From Stenotrophomonas raiganjensis (SeqCode) (GTDB lineage Bacteria; Pseudomonadota; Gammaproteobacteria; Xanthomonadales; Xanthomonadaceae), in the NCBI RefSeq assembly GCF_030658505.1, contig NZ_JAUTXR010000195.1:124001-188000 (forward strand): a stretch of 64,000 nucleotides of DNA. Direction: 5' to 3'. This document shows, in pieces, positions 61,538-64,000 of the stretch (positions within the stretch are counted from its first letter, which is position 1; each line of letters starts with the position of its first letter). The notes below the pieces were generated by a model that worked only from the letters and a program-made list of their open reading frames with translations, searched no databases and was not told the origin of the DNA. The position numbers and the translations under genes were made by a program.

Positions 61538-62719
61538 ATGAGCAACCGCAGGACCTGGATCATTGCCGGCGCCCTGGCCATGCTGGCCGCGGGTGCCGGA
61601 GGGTGGACGCTTGCCGGCGGCGATGATGCCGCGCTGATCACCGCGCCGGCAAGGGTGGCGGATCTGGAGAAGACCGTACAGGCGGTCGGCCGGGTCCATC
61701 CCAAGGAGCTGGTGGCGGTGGGTGCGCAGGTGTCCGGCCAGGTCAAGCGCCTGCATGTGGTACTGGGCCAGCGCGTACAGGCCGGTGACCTGATCGCCGA
61801 GGTCGATTCGCAGCCGCAGCGCATCGCGCTGCGCAGTGCCGAGGCGGCCACCAACACGCTGCGTGCCCAGCATGCCGCCAGCCAGGCCCGCTATGCGCAG
61901 GCCAATCGCGCTTACCAGCGGCAGTCGCAGCTGGTGGCGGCGCGCATGGTGTCACAGGAAGGTTTCGAAGCCGCACGCGTGGCTCGCGATGCGGCACGTT
62001 CAGAGGTGGCCGCGCTGCAGGCGCAGATCGACCAGGCCGTGACCCAGGTCGAAACCGCACGGATCAACCTGGGCTATACCCGCATTGTTTCGCCCAGCGA
62101 CGGTTACATCGTGGCCATCGTCACCAAGGCCGGGCAGACGTTGAACTCGATGCAGACCACGCCGACCATCGTGATGCTGGCGCAGATGGATACGATGACC
62201 GTGCGCGCCGAGATCGCCGAGGCCGACGTCGAGCTGGTGGCACCGGGACAACCGCTGTGGTTCTCAACACTGGGGCCGAGCGGCCGCCGCTATGAATCCC
62301 ACCTGCAGCAGCTGGAACCGGCGCCGTCATCGATTGCCGATGTTGCCACGGGCAATGCGGGTGGCTCTGCGCAGACGCCGAAGGCGGTGTACTACGCCGG
62401 CCTGTTCGACGTGGCCAATCCCGGCCTGAAGCTGAAGCCCTCGATGACGGTGAAAGTGACCCTGCAGCTGGCGCGGGTCGCCAACGCGCTGCAGGTGCCA
62501 TTGACGGCGCTGATCGAGTCGGATGACAGGGACGGCAACCACGGTACTGTGCGGGTGGTCGATGCCAAGGGCCGCGTCCACGATCGTGCGGTGACGACCG
62601 GCCTGCGCACCGCCACCGCCGTGCAGATCCTGACCGGCCTGCGCGAGGGCGAGAACGTGGTGGTCGGCCAGGCGCCCAGCGGTGGCGATGCCGAACCCAC
62701 CAGCCTGCTGGGGATGTGA
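61538..62719 (+). CDS. macA: MacA-like periplasmic adaptor
   Basis: A 393-residue membrane fusion protein of a tripartite ABC efflux pump. One N-terminal helix (TWIIAGALAMLAAGAGGWTLA), lipoyl domain GAQVSGQVKRLHVVLGQRVQAGDLIAEVD, coiled coil to about 165, then GYTRIVSPSDGYIVAIVTKAGQTLN and the beta-barrel/MP domains ending GREGENVVVGQ. ATG 61538 is used; 61520 is possible. Two bases separate its stop from the macB start. S. maltophilia MacABC is involved in oxidative stress, macrolide and biofilm traits. Confidence 0.9.
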   Translation: MSNRRTWIIAGALAMLAAGAGGWTLAGGDDAALITAPARVADLEKTVQAVGRVHPKELVAVGAQVSGQVKRLHVVLGQRVQAGDLIAEVDSQPQRIALRSAEAATNTLRAQHAASQARYAQANRAYQRQSQLVAARMVSQEGFEAARVARDAARSEVAALQAQIDQAVTQVETARINLGYTRIVSPSDGYIVAIVTKAGQTLNSMQTTPTIVMLAQMDTMTVRAEIAEADVELVAPGQPLWFSTLGPSGRRYESHLQQLEPAPSSIADVATGNAGGSAQTPKAVYYAGLFDVANPGLKLKPSMTVKVTLQLARVANALQVPLTALIESDDRDGNHGTVRVVDAKGRVHDRAVTTGLRTATAVQILTGLREGENVVVGQAPSGGDAEPTSLLGM

Positions 62720-62721
62720 GC

Positions 62722-64000
62722 ATGGCCGACGCACTGCTGGAACTGCATCGCGTATCGCGCGCCTATCGCTCCGCCGCCGGTGAGGTGGTGGTGTTGAAGG
62801 ACGTATCGCTGCGCATCGATGCCGGCGAGTTCATCGCCATCATCGGCCCCTCGGGCTCGGGCAAGTCCACGCTGATGAACATCCTTGGCTGCCTGGACCG
62901 GCCGACCGAGGGTAGCTATCGGGTGAACGGCGAGGCCACCGAGCAGATGGCGCCGGACGCGCTGGCACGCCTGCGCCGCGAGCATTTCGGTTTCATCTTC
63001 CAGCGCTACAACCTGATGGAGAACCTGAGTGCCACCGAGAACGTGGCCTTGCCCGCCGTCTATGCCGGGGTGGAGGCCGATGCGCGCACCACGCGTGCCC
63101 GCCTGCTGCTGGAAACGCTTGGCTTGGGCGAGCGGACTGCGAACCGGCCCAGCCAGCTGTCCGGCGGCCAGCAGCAGCGCGTTTCCATTGCGCGTTCGCT
63201 GATGAACGGCGGCGCGATCGTGCTGGCCGACGAGCCGACCGGCGCGCTGGATCATGCCAGCGGCAGGCAGGTGATGGCCGAGCTGAAGCGCCTGCATGCT
63301 AAGGGCCATACCGTGATCCTGGTGACCCATGATGCGGCGATTGCCGCGCACGCTTCACGCGTGATCGAGATCGCAGACGGCCGGGTCGTATCCGATCGTG
63401 GTACGGGTGATCCCGCGGTTGCACGCAAAGCCGTCGGGCCCGAGCGCAGCACGGAACCGGGCGCCGAGCGCCGCGCGCGCCTGGATGCGACCAGGGAAGC
63501 TGCACGGATGGCGGTACGTTCGATGCTGGCCCATCGCCTGCGCACCTTGCTGACCATGCTGGGCATCATCATCGGCGTGGCTGCGGTGGTGACCGTGGTT
63601 GCGTTGGGCAAGGGCGCACAGGCGCAGGTCGAGTCACAGATCAACGAACTGGGTGCCAGTACGCTGGAGATCTTCCCGGGTGCGGATTTCGGCGACCCGC
63701 GCTCGGCCGAGATTGAAACGCTGGTCGTGGACGATGCGGACCATCTTGCGGCCTTGAGTTACGTGGACAGCGTGAGCCCGAACCTGACCGGATCGGTGGC
63801 GGCGCTGCAGGGCGCCCGGCGTGCCAATACGCAGGTGCTGGGGGTTGGGGCGGACCTGCCACGCGTGCGCGGCCTGCGCCTGAAGGCTGGCCGTTTCTTC
63901 ACCGACGCCGAAGTGGACGCGCACCGTGCAGTGGGCGTGGTCGACCAGAAGGCGGCCAAAGCGCTGTTCAGCGGCAACCCTATCGGCACTACGGTGCTGT
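62722..64000 (+). CDS. macB: MacB-like ABC transporter, 3' end outside the window
   Basis: The frame is open to the last base. N-terminal ATPase with [36 protein letters not shown] and VTHD, then a linker, the first helix [24 protein letters not shown] and the start of the large periplasmic domain ([17 protein letters not shown]). This is the MacB architecture (ATPase first, then four helices). About 426 of some 650 residues are in the window. A macC/TolC-like gene is expected next. Confidence 0.92.
   Translation, partial: MADALLELHRVSRAYRSAAGEVVVLKDVSLRIDAGEFIAIIGPSGSGKSTLMNILGCLDRPTEGSYRVNGEATEQMAPDALARLRREHFGFIFQRYNLMENLSATENVALPAVYAGVEADARTTRARLLLETLGLGERTANRPSQLSGGQQQRVSIARSLMNGGAIVLADEPTGALDHASGRQVMAELKRLHAKGHTVILVTHDAAIAAHASRVIEIADGRVVSDRGTGDPAVARKAVGPERSTEPGAERRARLDATREAARMAVRSMLAHRLRTLLTMLGIIIGVAAVVTVVALGKGAQAQVESQINELGASTLEIFPGADFGDPRSAEIETLVVDDADHLAALSYVDSVSPNLTGSVAALQGARRANTQVLGVGADLPRVRGLRLKAGRFFTDAEVDAHRAVGVVDQKAAKALFSGNPIGTTVL

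Overview
The window reads as the chromosome of a Stenotrophomonas maltophilia-complex bacterium (Xanthomonadaceae, high GC). The strongest marker is a full L1-type class B3 metallo-beta-lactamase gene at 3261-4133. It is backed by many short palindromes that start with GTAG (the SMAG repeats of this species) and by a MacAB-type efflux locus with its own two-component system.

1-13.5 kb is general metabolism and stress: the tail of an FdhF/YdeP-type molybdoenzyme, two small copper-linked proteins, L1, LtrA, a half-size EamA transporter, a FixL/FixJ-like pair, and a magnesium operon (leader peptide, 99-aa protein, MgtA, MgtC). The leader peptide begins MDPDP, like the MEPDP of enterobacterial MgtL. 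13.7-18.8 kb is a complete CS1/alpha-type fimbrial operon (chaperone, pilin, usher, tip protein). 18.9-22.1 kb holds a proline iminopeptidase, a broken TraX-like gene, Ohr and an LpxL-like acyltransferase with a lost catalytic His.

22.3-29.8 kb encodes two paralogous large sensor kinases (the second with receiver and HPt) and two RcsB/FimZ-like regulators. They sit between the first fimbrial operon and a second one (32.1-39.7 kb) with FimA/PapD/FimD-type proteins. The second operon ends in two paralogous adhesin-chaperone pairs arranged tail to tail.

40.9-42.3 kb is a NUDIX-PAP2 fusion. 42.4-47.0 kb is the most interesting cassette: a 45-aa double-glycine peptide, an HlyD adaptor, a C39-peptidase ABC exporter and an LpxL-like acyltransferase in one tightly coupled operon. 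It looks like a peptide export system with a possible acylation step.

47.2-57.7 kb is iron uptake: two homologous TonB receptors, each linked to a homologous TetR regulator and a shared AT-rich inverted-repeat operator, plus a siderophore-interacting protein, PepSY, DUF3649 and DUF3325 proteins, and a YcaQ-like glycosylase. 57.8-64 kb is the Mac locus: an ABC membrane protein without ATPase, a MacS/MacR-like pair, a membrane protein, macA, and macB running off the end. Three arrays of RTSGAS-like half-sites repeating every 11 bp lie in its control regions and probably bind the response regulator.

No tRNA, rRNA, CRISPR array or intact insertion sequence was seen.
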